Below are positions 42,479-54,354 of a stretch of 64,000 bases of DNA, one piece after another; position 1 is the first letter of the stretch; every line of letters begins with the position of its first letter. Location of the stretch: contig JAULSN010000012.1 of NCBI GenBank assembly GCA_033439765.1, positions 744,001-808,000 of the forward strand, read 5' to 3'. The notes under the pieces were generated by a model that was given only the letters and a program-made list of their open reading frames with translations, did not search any database and was not told where the DNA came from. Origin of the DNA: Lasiosphaeria ovina (lineage: Eukaryota > Ascomycota > Sordariomycetes > Sordariales > Lasiosphaeriaceae). The position numbers and the translations under genes were made by a program.

Positions 42479-42827
42479 GACATTTTTCTGGTAAGCTTTT
42501 CCACTGCTGAGTGCAGACCGCCAACCCGCCGAGACACTCCCGCCACAGCGAGCGCTGTGATCGTCGAACCTCGCTGTGGCAGCACAGAAACGTCATGTCC
42601 CGTTCAACAAACCCGACTCCTCAACTGTCTCAGCCCGACATCATCGGAGTACGTACATACCCGCGGCCTCGACAGTGGTTAGAACACAGACAGCCAGACA
42701 GACACATATACAAGCCGTCGGCGAAGTCCGTGCCTTGCCACGCAACCCAAACCGCCGCCGCCGCCCTTCCGTGCACCCCATCCCCATCCCATCCCATCCC
42801 ATCCCTCCCTCGCAAACATAAGGCGAA
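42479..42827. other. Intergenic, with (CCCAT)n microsatellite
   Basis: Four or five TCCCA units occur near 42783-42806. No gene was seen. Confidence 0.5.
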
Positions 42828-43735
42828 TCACCGCAGCAGCGCACACGGCCGCCACACGGGATCAAAGTGCAGGCCGAGGGCCTTCTTGAGGTCGGTCTTC
42901 TCGCCGCCAACGGCGCCGCCCGAGAGCGTGCCGTCGGCGGCGCGCGGCGTGCCGACCAGGCTGACGGTGGTCTTGATGGAGATGTGCGGGACGGCGCCCG
43001 ATGCGTCGACGCACGCCGACCAGATGTCGGCCGGCTGCGTGTGCAGGTCGGCCTGGAAGGCGTTGGCTTTCAAGTCGGACGGGGCGATGGTGGTGGATTG
43101 GTTCTGTGTTGTTGCCACGGGGGCAGGTCAGCTCGGAAATGACAATGGTATTGGTCACTAGTGTGAAGCGAAATGAAGCGAGAAAGAAAAAAGGGGGTGG
43201 GCTGGAAGTAAGCAAACCGCCGCCGCGCAGAAGAAATAAAAACACGTAAAAAAATAAAAAATTAGGGATAACCCACCCCAGCAGCAACGCCACCCAACGC
43301 CGTCTCAACCCTCACATGCACACTCGACCCAGCCTCCAACACCGCCCAGCCCGAGACCGACACCGTGGCGATGCGCAGCTGCATGCCCACCGGCCCATCA
43401 GCAAGAGTAATCTCCTCGGTGCAGAACTTGGACACCTCGGCAACCTGCTTGCCCGTGGCATCATCGACGGCCGGAAGCGCGAGCGCCCACTCGGCGAACA
43501 CGAACACGGGCGTGCCGTCGCGCATCTGCTGCACGAGCCCGCCGGCGCCGATAGGGCACCCCGGCCCGAACATGGTCATGTTGCGCACACTCGGCGCCGG
43601 TGGCGGTGTTGTCTGCGGCTGAGGGAGGCTGGTTGCCATCGGGGCGGCGGCTAGGGCTAGGAGGAGCAGCGATCCTAGTGCGGAGGTTCGGGGACGGCGC
43701 CATGCCAGGGATGGTGGTGGGAATGGCGGTGACAT
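42828..43735 (-). CDS. Secreted DUF4360 protein
   Basis: Two exons, 43735-43277 and 43103-42828, join in phase 0 to 244 residues. The 173-base intron has a GTGGGT donor and ACACAG acceptor. A basic leader and the hydrophobic stretch SALGSLLLLALAAAPMATS form a signal peptide. The mature part begins GPGCPIGAGG and shows CTEEITLADGPVGMQLRIATV and VSGWAVLEAGSSVHV, as in DUF4360 (PF14273). Exon 2 supplies WSACVDASG and ends WRPCALL, the other conserved Cys positions of the family. It is probably a secreted beta-sandwich protein; function unknown. Confidence 0.88.
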
Positions 43736-45029
43736 GTTGTGACTACGTAGTGGATCGGGGTCTAGAACCGTGGGACGGTGCAGACTGTCGTTCGCGGATG
43801 CAAGGGCGGCGGGCGGGCAGGTGTTTTATTTCACTTTGCTCCCCAACTTCTCCGCCACTTCTTATACCGATCCAGAAAAAATTCTCCGCAGTGATTAACA
43901 CGGCCCAGCTTTGGTCCTTGGAGCGCAGATTAATCACTGAATTGGTTGGACAAAAGACGAATGCCAACCCCGGAGATCCCCAGGACCCGCGAGATTTTGC
44001 GAGACGGCGGGGCATCGCCATAGTCCGGGGCGATAATGCCAGTATGGGGTTGATGCTTATTATAGAATAGCATGTCTGCCGTACCGCGATTTGCACGGGT
44101 AGATCACGGAGGCAATCTGCAAGCCGGGTCAATTTAGACTTTAAAGTAGGAACCACGTTGGCGGTATTGACTCCACCAACCGGGTGATTGACATCTTGAT
44201 TGACCCCGGGGAATGCCTGCACACCATCTTGCTGCTTTTACCTGAGCTGTATCGACGGTTTCATTACTCAGCTCCTTCAGATCAAAGATTTTCTGTCGGG
44301 ATACCTTCTCTTTACTAAACTTCTTGAGAAATATCTATATGATTTGTTGTTTTCCTTTTACTATTTTCCTTTCTTCTTCCCTCGATTTCCCTACTATCTT
44401 ATCATAAGGCATGTTAACTGCTAATATTGGCCTTAGTAGTACTCTGCAAATCTTTTTATTCTTGCCCCTTTTCTATGGATGTGCAAGAACCCCTCATTAC
44501 CTAGGTGCCTAATTACGCAGCTAATCACCAAGCCCAGAGTCCAGACCCGACGACACCAAGCCTCGTTTACGGTTAATCTCGAATTCGCGAGACTCGAAGC
44601 TGCTCAGTATCTGGGCCTCTTTTAGACCCCCAATCCAGCAAAATGCACGATTCCCAGGCAGAGGTGGCTATACACACCTGATGTGACCCCTTGTGAGAGC
44701 AAACAAGGTCTCTGCAGATGAGCTTTTAGCTGTCATGCGGGCCGCCCGCTGCCGTTAGCCTCCAACACCTCGATAGTTGGCTAGCCCTAGCGGTTTGTCT
44801 ACCGACACAGCATGCCAGCTCCCTGGCGGTTGGGCCTAGGCAATTGAGGCAATCTAGGGCATGTTTGAGTCGCATGATCGTATTCGTTCGATTAGGGGAA
44901 TCACAACTCGCCCTCGATTCTTGGTCGACGACGACCTTGTGCCTGCTTTCAACCAAGGAACCAGTCAACCAAGTGAGCCTTGCTGTCCGCTTCATCCAAG
45001 TTCAAGAAAGGTCGATCACATTAGCCATC
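43736..45029. other. Intergenic region, 1.3 kb
   Basis: No gene was seen. The middle (44200-44420) is strongly T-rich. Confidence 0.45.
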
Positions 45030-46738
45030 ATGCCGTCAGCGGTTCCCCAGAACGACGTTTACCCGCCGAGCACTTCCGGGACCTTTGTCAACCATACTCA
45101 CACACAGCAGCGAATTCCTGCACCGGTCACCATGTGGCAGTCCCCCGCCCCCTACAACAACTTGATGCGGCTGGGCCAGGCTTCAACAGCTACACGCAAC
45201 AGATATGTCTCGACCAGGCCGTGCTGCCGGGTCCCGATCGCAACCTCCCGGGCAGCACACCGCGTGCCTTCTCCGACGACGCCGGCACGGCGCTCACGAC
45301 TGGGATAGACAGCCAGCCGTTTGTGGTGCAGCCAAGGGTAAGGACGCCACGCCTAAACCACAGACGGGAAGAGTTGACGCTGACACCGTCGTGCTCGCGC
45401 TCAAGTGAGGCCGCAGATCGTGACGTACCCGTCGCGGTTTGTCGACAAGCTGAGCGATGTCACCAGTAAGTCGCACCCAACTAGAGCAGGAAACCGCCCA
45501 AAAGCTGCACAGCGGCTATTTGGCGCGCAGACGCGATGAAAATTTCCGGGTCACTCTTCATCAAGACGGCCACCGTCGGCGGCAAGGCCAACGGGTCGTA
45601 CATTGACAGCGACAAGTTCAAGGCCGGCGACATCAACTACCACCTGCAGGTCAAGTGGCGAACCAGGTCAACGGGTGGCCCGAGTACTCTGTCTTCAACC
45701 GCATCGAGAAGGTGGAGAAGCACCAGTTTGCCGAGGTGTACGGAGTGAGTGCTCTGTGACCCCCCCTTCTAATTCTCTGTTGCGGTTTGCGGTTTCTGAT
45801 GGACTGTCCGCCAGGGCTGCTTCATCTCGGGGGAGGAGAGCGGCGAGCTCAATGCCATCATCTCGATCCGGGTGCACGACAAGGCCAAGGTGTTTGAGAT
45901 CAAGGCGGCAGGCCGAATTTGGCATGGAGAAGAACAACCTCGGCAAGAGCACCGAGACGAGTGAGCACCCCCAGCCTGACCCACAGGACCTCGCTGGCAC
46001 CCCCAGCCATCAGGCCGGCATCTACACGCGCGCGTCTGCTCGACAGCTACATGGACTACAAGTCCATGTGGAAGGAGATCTCGCACGCGACGCTGGAGCT
46101 CAAGGGCAACCGGGCGACAGTCGAGCTGGCGCGGCCGGGCGAGGAGACGTTCGCGCTGGCGACGATCTAGCCAAGGCCAGCAGGCCAGGTCGACGCCAAG
46201 GACCCGTCTGGCGCTGGCGCTGGCGACGTCGGATTGCAATGTGTATGATTCAAAGGGTGACGACGCGACGGCGCAGCCCTTCAACGCGCTCGACTGGATC
46301 GACGTGGGGTGGAGCATGCATAGCATCGGGTTTGCGTCGGCGGGCGGCATGTTGACGGGGCTGCGGGTGCTGTACGCCAACGGCCGCGAGGTGACGCATG
46401 GCACTTACGATAACGAGGTGTGGCGCTGCGATGTGCGGTCCGACCTCGTTGTGGCCAAGCTGACGGCCGGGCGCAGCGCCGAGGGCGGCCCCGGCTAAGT
46501 CGACACGGTCGAGTTCATCCGCGCCGACAGCGACGGCAGCCCCTCGCCCTGGCCGCTGCAGGTGTCCACTCTGCGCTACCTCGGTGAGGGTGCAGACCGC
46601 GTGCCGCACGACGTGGCCGAGGCCGTCGAGCGCGGGCCGAGGTTTGGGGGGAATGCTCGGTGGGCCATCCGGGGCTTCTATGGAGAGCACGGGAACGGCA
46701 TCATCTCGAGATTGGGTGTTGTGTGGGGGAGCGGGTAG
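45030..46738 (+). pseudogene. Broken gene of a MACPF-like fungal family
   Basis: Coding-like sequence runs across several frames. Some frame changes look like real introns: about 45467-45530 (GTAAGT...GCGCAG) and about 45744-45813 (GTGAGT...CGCCAG). Others do not resolve simply, and there are stops at 46168-46170 and in frame at 46496-46498. Recognisable pieces include MKISGSLFIKTATVGG, FNRIEKVEKHQFAEVYG, FISGEESGELNAIISIRV near 45540-45880, and a C-terminal lectin-like end IRGFYGEHGNGIISRLGV near 46665-46730. These resemble fungal MACPF-like or spore-type proteins with a jacalin-like tail. A pore-forming role is only a family-level possibility. With these breaks the gene is probably dead, unless unusual splicing or assembly errors are involved. 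Confidence 0.5.
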
Positions 46739-46886
46739 GTGGCATATTTGTGCTGTACGGATAGCTAGCGATTTATTGAGTAGGAACGGAAAGTGAAAAA
46801 TTGCGGAATTGCACTTTGATCGGAACAAAAGAGAACGTAAAGATTGGATGAGACAAAAGACCGATAACAATGGGATCAAAAAGATA
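46739..46886. other. Spacer before tRNA-Glu
   Basis: A short spacer. No feature was seen. Confidence 0.4.
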
Positions 46887-46957
46887 TTCGGATACCGGGA
46901 ATCGAACCCGGGGCTAGTGAGTGAGAGTCACTGATGTTACCGTTACACCATACCCGA
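46887..46957 (-). tRNA. tRNA-Glu (anticodon CTC)
   Basis: On the minus strand the acceptor arms TCGGGTA and TATCCGA pair with one G-T wobble. The anticodon loop is CTCTCAC with anticodon CTC, on the stem AGTGA/TCACT. The T arm CCGGG-TTCGATT-CCCGG is perfect. The D arm has the usual TGGTGTAACGGT block. No intron. The pairing and the standard eukaryotic Glu sequence make it secure. Confidence 0.95.
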
Positions 46958-47754
46958 TTAGCCATTCAACTGTTGGTGAAAGGGAGCGAAAGAAATGTTG
47001 TATTTATAGTCAATCCCAGCCCGGTCCACTTGGCGAGTCAGTCCGCCGACGCGCTGCTGCCTTACAACAACACGTCAACAACGAACACCGCCTTGTGTTT
47101 CAGGATGATACCAGTCCGATGATAAGGACAAGAGTCGAAAGAGGGGGCGTAGAAAGACAAAATGAGACAAATGGGCAACGACTCGTCTGATCAGTCTGGG
47201 GGCTTGTCGTTACTGTTGTCATCTCTGACCTGCGATTTCATGCATTCGGCGGGCGAGATCGATCTTGAACTTGTCTGTAGAAAGCGATCCACATAGGTAC
47301 CTAGTCCTTGCCTAGGACTTGGTTTCAACGTATCGTAAAGTGGTACTTTGTGGGAAAAGTACCAATTGATCAATGGGATGTGGCACAAAGTGGAAACAAT
47401 AGTTGTCGGGCTCTCCCTAATAGCGGAGATTGTTGGTCCGTGGCGAGTAGCAAAGTAATGCTTTCCCTACATAGGCGGGGGAATTGGCAATGGTGTGTTG
47501 TCAATTTAGGCGGCATTCTCTCTGCAATTTGTCCGTTGTTCTTTGTGTGGAGAGAGTGCAGGCTGGTCTCGAATCTCAGATCCATTTTCCCGGAATTTCT
47601 GCAAAAGTAATGTATGTAATTATGGCACCGCCTCCAATACAGACAGGAGCACATATTTCGCGCCTCACCTAAAGAAATACACAAAATAACTGTCTATAGC
47701 GGTTTCTGTTGTCTACATTATCTCCAGATCGCAACAACCGAGAAGCATTTCACC
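46958..47754. other. Intergenic region, 0.8 kb
   Basis: It holds the upstream flank of the tRNA and the promoter of the CE3 gene. No gene was seen. Confidence 0.5.
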
Positions 47755-48488
47755 ATGCTCCGTACAGGGATGATCGGCATCATTGCAGCCCTGGTGTTGC
47801 CCCTGCTCGTGCAAGGGGCAAAACTCCGCTACATGCCGTTCGGCGACTCCATCACCGACTACGGGTGCTGGCGGGCGTGGATCGGGCAGCGGTTCCTGCA
47901 GGACGGCTACGACGTCGATTTCGTCGGCAGCCGCCATTCCAAGACCAACTGCAGCAACCTCGACTGGGACCGCGACCACGAGGGACACCCCGGCTACCAG
48001 GCCGCCAACATCGTGGCCCAGAACCAGCTCGTCGACTGGCTCAAGCAGAACCCCGCCGACATCGTCACCATGCACCTCGGCACCAACGACATCTACCAGG
48101 TCAGCCGCAAGACGCCAGCCATCATCGCCGCGCTCGGCACCCTCATCGACCAGATGCGCGCCAGCAACCCGGCCATGAGAATCATTGTGTGTTTTCCCTC
48201 GCAAGGGCTGCAAGAGCTGAAGAAGCTGACTCGGACAAGATGGCGCAGATCATCCCGCTCCCGGCCGTCGGCAAGGCCGTGCAGGAGCTCAACGCGGCCA
48301 TCCCCGCACTGGCGGCTTCCAAGAACTCGACGGCGTCGCCCATCTGGCTCGTCGACCAGTGGACCAACTTCACCGCCGCAGACCTCAAGGACGGCATCCA
48401 CCCGAGCGCGTCGGGCGACGTCAAGATGGCCGACGGCTTCTACCCGGCTCTGGTGCAGGCCATCAAGAGTCTGAAGGCTGCGGCCTGA
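47755..48488 (+). CDS. Secreted SGNH hydrolase, CE3 acetylxylan esterase-like
   Basis: Two exons, 47755-48186 and 48240-48488, with a 53-base intron (GTGTGT...AAG), give 226 residues. A signal peptide ends near residue 21 (LVLPLLVQG). SGNH block I is MPFGDSITDYGCWRAW with Ser32; the block around HPGYQAANI follows; block III is HLGTNDIY with Asn111; the catalytic Asp/His pair is DGIHPS (Asp195, His198) in exon 2. The GCWRA and DFVGS elements point to carbohydrate esterase family 3. It would remove acetyl groups from xylan outside the cell. All catalytic residues are present. Confidence 0.92.
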
Positions 48489-48799
48489 TTTCGGTAGAGC
48501 CTGAATCAGGGGTCTTGGCCCAGTGTAACCAGTTGAACTGATTGCTGCGAGGATGAGGAGTCCGTGAATTCCTCGTATTGGATGCTACATTCCCTGTTCC
48601 AAATTTAATCGTCCTCAAGATACGTAAATGAAGATGAAAATAGCAAGCATAGACTTTTCTAATTCGAACCCAACAGTTTGTAACATGCAAAGTCAATCCG
48701 AAACAGGCGTTTTCTCACAAGGTCTCTGATATAGGTAAACAACCTCGAAATGTTTCTTTAAAAAAACAAACAGGAGATGGCCGTCTTTGTCGTACTACA
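48489..48799. other. Intergenic region between convergent genes
   Basis: 3' flanks of the CE3 and ABM-like genes. No feature was seen. Confidence 0.5.
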
Positions 48800-49675
48800 C
48801 TAATCCTCACCGGCCTTTTTGAACGAGACATGATGCTGCAACGCAAGTAAGTTAGCACACTATTCCCAAGCAGAAAAGGGGCCGACACAAAAACAGAAAC
48901 GAAAGAAAGGCAAACAACTCACAGCCTCAAAAACATCTGAAAACCTCTGCACCTCCGCAAACTTATCCGCGACGCCGACATGCGCAGCAACATTCTTCTC
49001 CAGACTCTCCCAGCCGCTCGCAGTGACAAACACCTTGGCACCGGCCGGAAACTTCGGGATGCCATGCACGGCCTCGAGCGCCCAGCCATGGACGCCGGCG
49101 ACGAACCCGTCGGGCGGGCCATTTTCGCGCAGACTAGCAACGACGGACGCCCACGCGGCCTCGAAAGCTGGCGCGTCGATGTCGAGCGGCAGGAACACGG
49201 ACGACATCTGCACGAGCGGCGCGGCAGCCACGGCCGCGAACGGCGCGTCGAACACCACGGCGTTGTGGTATGGTTTTGGTGCGGCCGGGTCCGACGAGGC
49301 GTCGACCAGCTCGACCATTAGCTTTGCCGCGGCCGCGTGCAGGGGTGAGGATTTTGAGGCGGTGTAGGCGTCTGAAGAGGCCCAGACTGTGGTGTGTTAG
49401 CTTGTTGGCGGTCTGGGGAAAGGGAGAAAATGGAGAACGACCACTTCCACCAAGAACAGCACGTGGACATATCACAAAAGCGTGGGTAGAAGAGAAGACG
49501 GACCGTTGACTATCTCGGACGACTGGGGCCTTTCCAGCGGCGCGCCGTGCCACGACGCTTCGAGCCCCGGCTGCGCGCGCAGGTCCGGGCCCAGCTTCTT
49601 GAGCGTCGCCCAGGCGTCGCTGTCCCGGGCGCCCTCCTTGAGGGGGAACCATGCGAGTTCGGTGATTTGCGGCAT
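48800..49675 (-). CDS. ABM-like dimeric alpha/beta-barrel protein
   Basis: Three exons, 49675-49504, 49386-48923 and 48835-48800, join in phase to 223 residues. Introns are 117 bases (GTCCGT donor) and 87 bases (GTGAGT donor). The N-terminal half reads ITELAWFPLKEG...WATLKKLGPDL...ASWHGAPLERPQSSEIVNVWAS, the strand-helix-strand order of antibiotic-biosynthesis-monooxygenase/EthD-like folds; the second half repeats a related layout. The short last exon encodes HHVSFKKAGED. Such proteins are small cytosolic enzymes or stress-response proteins, and no cofactor is needed in many members. Substrate unknown. Confidence 0.8.
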
Positions 49676-50328
49676 CGTGTGGTCGTGTGTTTTGATGTCG
49701 TTAATGGTGAGGTGTCCTTGCGATGTCGTCTGATTCCTGGGTTGGGGGCGGATGTTTTATACCGGCTGCTCGTTGTGGACACATGTGTGGTTGAGCGCAT
49801 GAACTTCCAAGTTGTGCTCTTTCAGAATAGCACGTCGAGAAGCCAAGAAGCACTTCCATATTTAGAATGGGTTCCACTGGTCTCGGTGCCGCCGACGGAC
49901 TTGGTTGGCGGGTTGAGACATCACCCGCTGCATTATGCCGGACGTCGACCTCGTCCGCGATTCGCCGCCGTTTTAGTCTGGACGCGTGGCCGCGCCAGCC
50001 ATTTACCGAGTCCAATTCCCGTCTCTGAAACGAAAATGGGCATATGGGCATGGAATGGTTGAGAGATTGTATGAAAAGGGGTGGGGTTGGTAATGGTCAG
50101 GGGCAAAACACTCTCAGATTCTATTCACAATTGCGAGCCATGATAATAGGAGAGCGAACCGGCCATAGATGGGAGGAAGATTTGGTATGGAGACAGTCGA
50201 GTTTGTGCTATGAAGAGCATCTTGACCGGTTGACTGGGCGTGTTCGGTGCTGGGACTCTGACAAGAAAATCGATGCCTATTCTTGAAAGTTGACAAGGTC
50301 TTCTTGTCGTTGGTGGCGCCTAAATGCC
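49676..50328. other. Intergenic region
   Basis: Promoter of the ABM-like gene and 3' flank of the Fig1-like gene. No gene was seen. Confidence 0.5.
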
Positions 50329-51160
50329 TCAAGTTTGGTAGTGATCGTTGAGGCCGTCGTTGCCGTCGTCATCGATGCTAATCTCGAACCTGTTCACGAA
50401 GATCCTCATTACCAGGATGTAGACGAATGAAAACATAAGCAGCAGATATGAAATCCAGGCCATGGACACGCCTGCTGTGCCGGTATGCGAGACCACATGG
50501 CCGTAAGTAGTGGCCGATACTACGGCACCTGCCGTGACTGCAGCAGCGTGCTGCCAAAGAGCCGATAGAAGCCCAAACAGTGCGGCACCGCCAGCTGCGA
50601 ACTGGGCAATATATGCCAGCGAGCGAGTCGGGAAAGGATCAATTTTCGGATTGCCCGGCTCCTCATACCAGCTAGGAAAGGCAGCTAGTGCAATGAAGGC
50701 GATGAAATGCAAGACTATTTGCATTGCCCTAACATACGTTAGTGTTAGTGCTGCTGGGTGTTCTGTCACATTTGTGTGCATCGCGCGGAGAAGGCTCATA
50801 CAAGAATCCGGGAAAAATGACGCCGTCCCGAAAACCGCTTGCTAGGGTAATAAGATTAAGCGGGTCGGCATCCAAAAAGCGGTCCTGCAGAGACGAGGCA
50901 TCCCGGCCGCATTCCCACTGCTTGCCTTGCTGGCTCACGCATAGGTTGAAATAGCCGGCTCTGACTTCCACAGTGTTCGAGAGCCCCACGGCGGCCGATA
51001 TCGAGTTTGATATGTTCGTTGCGGGGGCTCCGCGCGCAGAAACCTGTGGTGTACTTTGGTAGGACAATGCCAGAATGTAGACGTTGCTCAGGTTCTGTGG
51101 CGAGGCGCATCCGGCAAGGAGAATCGACACCAGTATGGTCGAGATTATGATTGGAACCAT
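50329..51160 (-). CDS. Fig1-family membrane protein (mating Ca2+ regulator type)
   Basis: Two exons, 51160-50802 and 50728-50329, with a 73-base intron (GTATGA...TTAG), give 252 residues. The protein starts MVPIIISTILVSILLAGCAS, the first membrane segment of the family, followed by LSNVYILALSYQ. The extracellular loop has the Fig1 signature with GYFNLCVSQQGKQWECGRDA. Three further hydrophobic segments are in exon 2. Fig1 (PF12351) promotes Ca2+ entry and membrane fusion in mating, and hyphal growth in other fungi. Open sequence continues upstream of the ATG (FGHGHIL), so a small first exon may exist to the right. Confidence 0.85.
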
Positions 51161-51648
51161 CAATATGTGGCCATGACCAAACTCGCTGGTGGATCCTGTA
51201 CAATGCAGTACCTGTTAGTTAGTAACCTAGGTAGGTAGTCTGATGTCGATCGCCTGAGGCGGCAGAATGCATCGGGAGAACATACGATGTTGCATAGACT
51301 TCACCAGTGAAAGCATCGCCATCTTCTTTGCGTTCGTCATGAGTAAGGACGACGAAATTATCCTTGGAAAGTACAAAGTGTAACGGGATAAGAGTCGTTT
51401 GGGAGGGCATGGGTCGAAATGCGGTGCGATGGGAGGTCCACGGCTATGTGCTGGATCGTTGGGCAGCGACAGTTGGGCCAGTTCCAGGGGCGTGCCAGCG
51501 CGTGCTGTCAATGGCAAGCCACTGGACGCAACCACGTCGGCCCTTTTCAGGGCAATGAGTCTCATTGACTCCTTCACTACATGCCCAACTAAGCGCCGCG
51601 ACATCTCTTTTCCCAGCTTCTGCGCGCTTTCAACACCCGGACGACGCA
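51161..51648. other. Divergent intergenic region
   Basis: Promoters of the Fig1-like and CorA-like genes, possibly with a first exon of the former. Nothing firmer was seen. Confidence 0.4.
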
Positions 51649-53708
51649 ATGGCTCAACAAACCACTTCCCCCCCTGCCGACCTCATCGCCGGAACTGATG
51701 GAGAGGGGGGATCAAGCGCGGCGCCATACATTACGCCCAAACACCAGCACAACCCAGTCTTAGAATGGCTGTATAAACTAGCGGATCCGCGATCCGACGA
51801 TCGCGGCGACGCGTGCTGCTACTGCTACGATATATTTCCGCGGGATGATGATTTCGCCATCCAACTGCGCCACCGTATTCCATCTAACAAGCAGCAAAAT
51901 TCCGATTTTGGCGATCTCCAATCATTCTGGAACGAGGAAGGGGCCGCGGGCCACACGCATTTGATAGTCGTTGAGGATATCTCTTATCCGTTGATTGAGC
52001 TGTTGAGACGTTCCCTGGACCTCGACCCGCTCTTTTTCATCCAGCATCTCAAAGGGTCCGGCGTCAATGACATTTCGCTGGATCACCTGACGGCAAGAAA
52101 TTGCATCGAAACCTTCCTCGGCGATCGTTTCGTCTCTGCAAAGTGGTATCGTCCCGTCCACAGACTACCCGGAGATGCACAGAACACAAAAAGACGCGCC
52201 CAAGACACTGCCTTGGGCACCGACTGGGGCATGGAACCGCCTGGGATGCGCTTACGGCGTTTGGAGAAGCCGCTTGAAAGGTATAGTAAGAACCTGATGG
52301 GGACGAACATCCACCGGGACGCATGGCAAGTTGGAGGGTCACTTTTTTCGGCCGAGAAAGGCCCCCCCAGGATTCCAGCAGCGTTGGAGGAGAAAGCTAC
52401 CATCTTCCGTGAGACGAGAGGAGGAACCGAGTTCGGTAGGTTTTCACACCGCAACATTCTTATCCCTGGGCGTTGGATTTTGACCACCCGCTTCGTGCGG
52501 TAGTGATTATCCTGACAGATCCCCTACCCGAGCTGAAGCGGCCAGAAGAGGGTCGCCCGATTTCTCGTCGCGGCGCTAACCAACAACCGAAACCGCCACG
52601 CACATATCTGCCGTACGAGTACTTTGCCGCGAGGTGGACATACCAACCCGAGAGGGGTGCACGGCAGTCCGACACGCGGGACCACCCAGACAGGCCCAGA
52701 AATGCGCACGTGGATATGCTGAGCTGGATGACAAACCAATGCTTGCGCGGCCCGCCAGGTCTTCTGATGGAGCCGGCGTCGTTAACGCTCTCCAACCCCA
52801 TAGAAGCTTCGTTTCGAGTCGTATTCTTCGATACCATGGCGCTGTGCGACGTCTTCGACAACGTTCTTCACGAAATCTGGCTGGCGTCCCTCGAGGACTC
52901 GGAGCTTGAGTCGTCCATTGGCATATGGCGCCAAATGCTCACACAAGCACAGCTCCGTCTCCCCACTCTCCTTGACACCATTGACGGCATGGCTGGGACT
53001 GGATTCCACCAGAGTGCGAGTACAACATCCAACCTATCTCCTGACTCTCTAGTCCTTGTCGGCCGAGTGCGCCAAAGAATCTCGGCCGTCACGAAGCGAG
53101 TCGAGGAGATCAATGCGACCTTCCAGGCCGAGCTATCCGTGTTGGTGTCCCGCAAGCAGCTTTTGGAATCATCAAGCGTGACGAGGCTTACCGAGCTCGC
53201 CTTCGTCTTCATCCCGCTGTCCTTCGCAGCCAGCGCCTTCAGCATGCAGATCCAGGAGCTTCAGTCGCCACCCCCCCTGACAACCTTCATCCTGGCAGCA
53301 TCGCTGACGATGTGCGTGGCCTACCTCGTCCGCATTTCCGTCAGCGACAGGGTCTTTGGCAGGATAAGCCGCCACACGGAGCGCGCTGCAAGGCGATACG
53401 GCGAAGTGCCCGACGGGCGGTCGGTGCCGAAGGGGACTTATGTTTACGTCACGTTCAGGACCTGCTTGTCGTATATCGCCTCGACGTCCGGAGTCGTCCT
53501 TGCGTGTGTCGGCGCCCTCGCGTGGCTCTGGGCGAGAAGCGGGCTCGCGGATAGCGGTCTGAAAGCCGTGCTTACAGCGGTGGTTGTTCTCGTCTTGTCC
53601 CTGTCTGCCGCTTTGCCCGCCACCGAGGACGACACGATGTCGTGGTTAGAGTCATTTTGGGTGGGATTAGCTAGACAGCGGCAGCAAAGGCGCCGGCGGC
53701 GCCGGTGA
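51649..53708 (+). CDS. CorA-like membrane protein
   Basis: Two exons, 51649-52435 and 52504-53708, with a 68-base intron (GTAGGT...GGTAG), give 663 residues. The start MAQQTTSPPAD has a good ATG context. The N-terminal part is soluble with HLIVVEDISYPLIELLRRSLDLDP, FFIQHLKG and NIHRDAWQVGG blocks typical of fungal CorA-like proteins. A long helix with RVRQRISAVTKRVEEINA precedes four hydrophobic segments beginning LTELAFVFIPLSFAASAFSM. In true CorA channels the first segment ends in GMN; here that spot reads SMQ. It may not be a magnesium channel. The C-terminus is poly-basic. Confidence 0.85.
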
Positions 53709-54354
53709 GGCGGGTGTTCAACAAACCTCGAGTAGGTTGGCTAATTAGAGTAGAACTTAAAAGTAGGTATTCCTACAACAGGAGAATCTTGATGGCAATT
53801 GACGTGGGGAAAGTTGGCTTACTAGCAGGGGTGTGTCAAAAGGGGTTATTTTTCTCGACATCGGCCCCACAGGGCCCGTAGGGCCGTAGGGCCATAAAAC
53901 CCCTGCATTAGGGCCGTCTTCCTTTTCAAGAAAATATTAATCTTCTACCCTATATTCCGATCCTTCGGCTCGCCCGAATTCCCTCCCTTTGACGTCTTAT
54001 GTTGTGTAGGGCCTGTTGTTTTGTTGTTTTGTTGTGTGGAAGGCGGAGCTTCTGACGCTTCACAAGAACCTGATGTGTTTATTGTAGTGTCACGAGGCGA
54101 CAAGGCACATGCGGGAGGTGAAATCCAGTTGCTGAACAAATTGAATTTTGCCAACGTGCTTCCTATGTGGTTGGTTACAAAGATCGCAAACCTTGGAGAT
54201 ACCCTATCGCCTTTGTGACCCTCTTATGGAAGCAGAGCATCCAAAGCTATGCGGAACATGTAGGTACCTAGTCACTGAAACCATCTTATCGGGGTAGACA
54301 GCCAGTTCAACGAAAGCTTAAAGGAGATTACGCGTTAGTCTCATGAAACCTTTC
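53709..54354. other. Intergenic region
   Basis: Short GTAGGGCC repeats occur near 53876-53895. No gene was seen. Confidence 0.45.
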
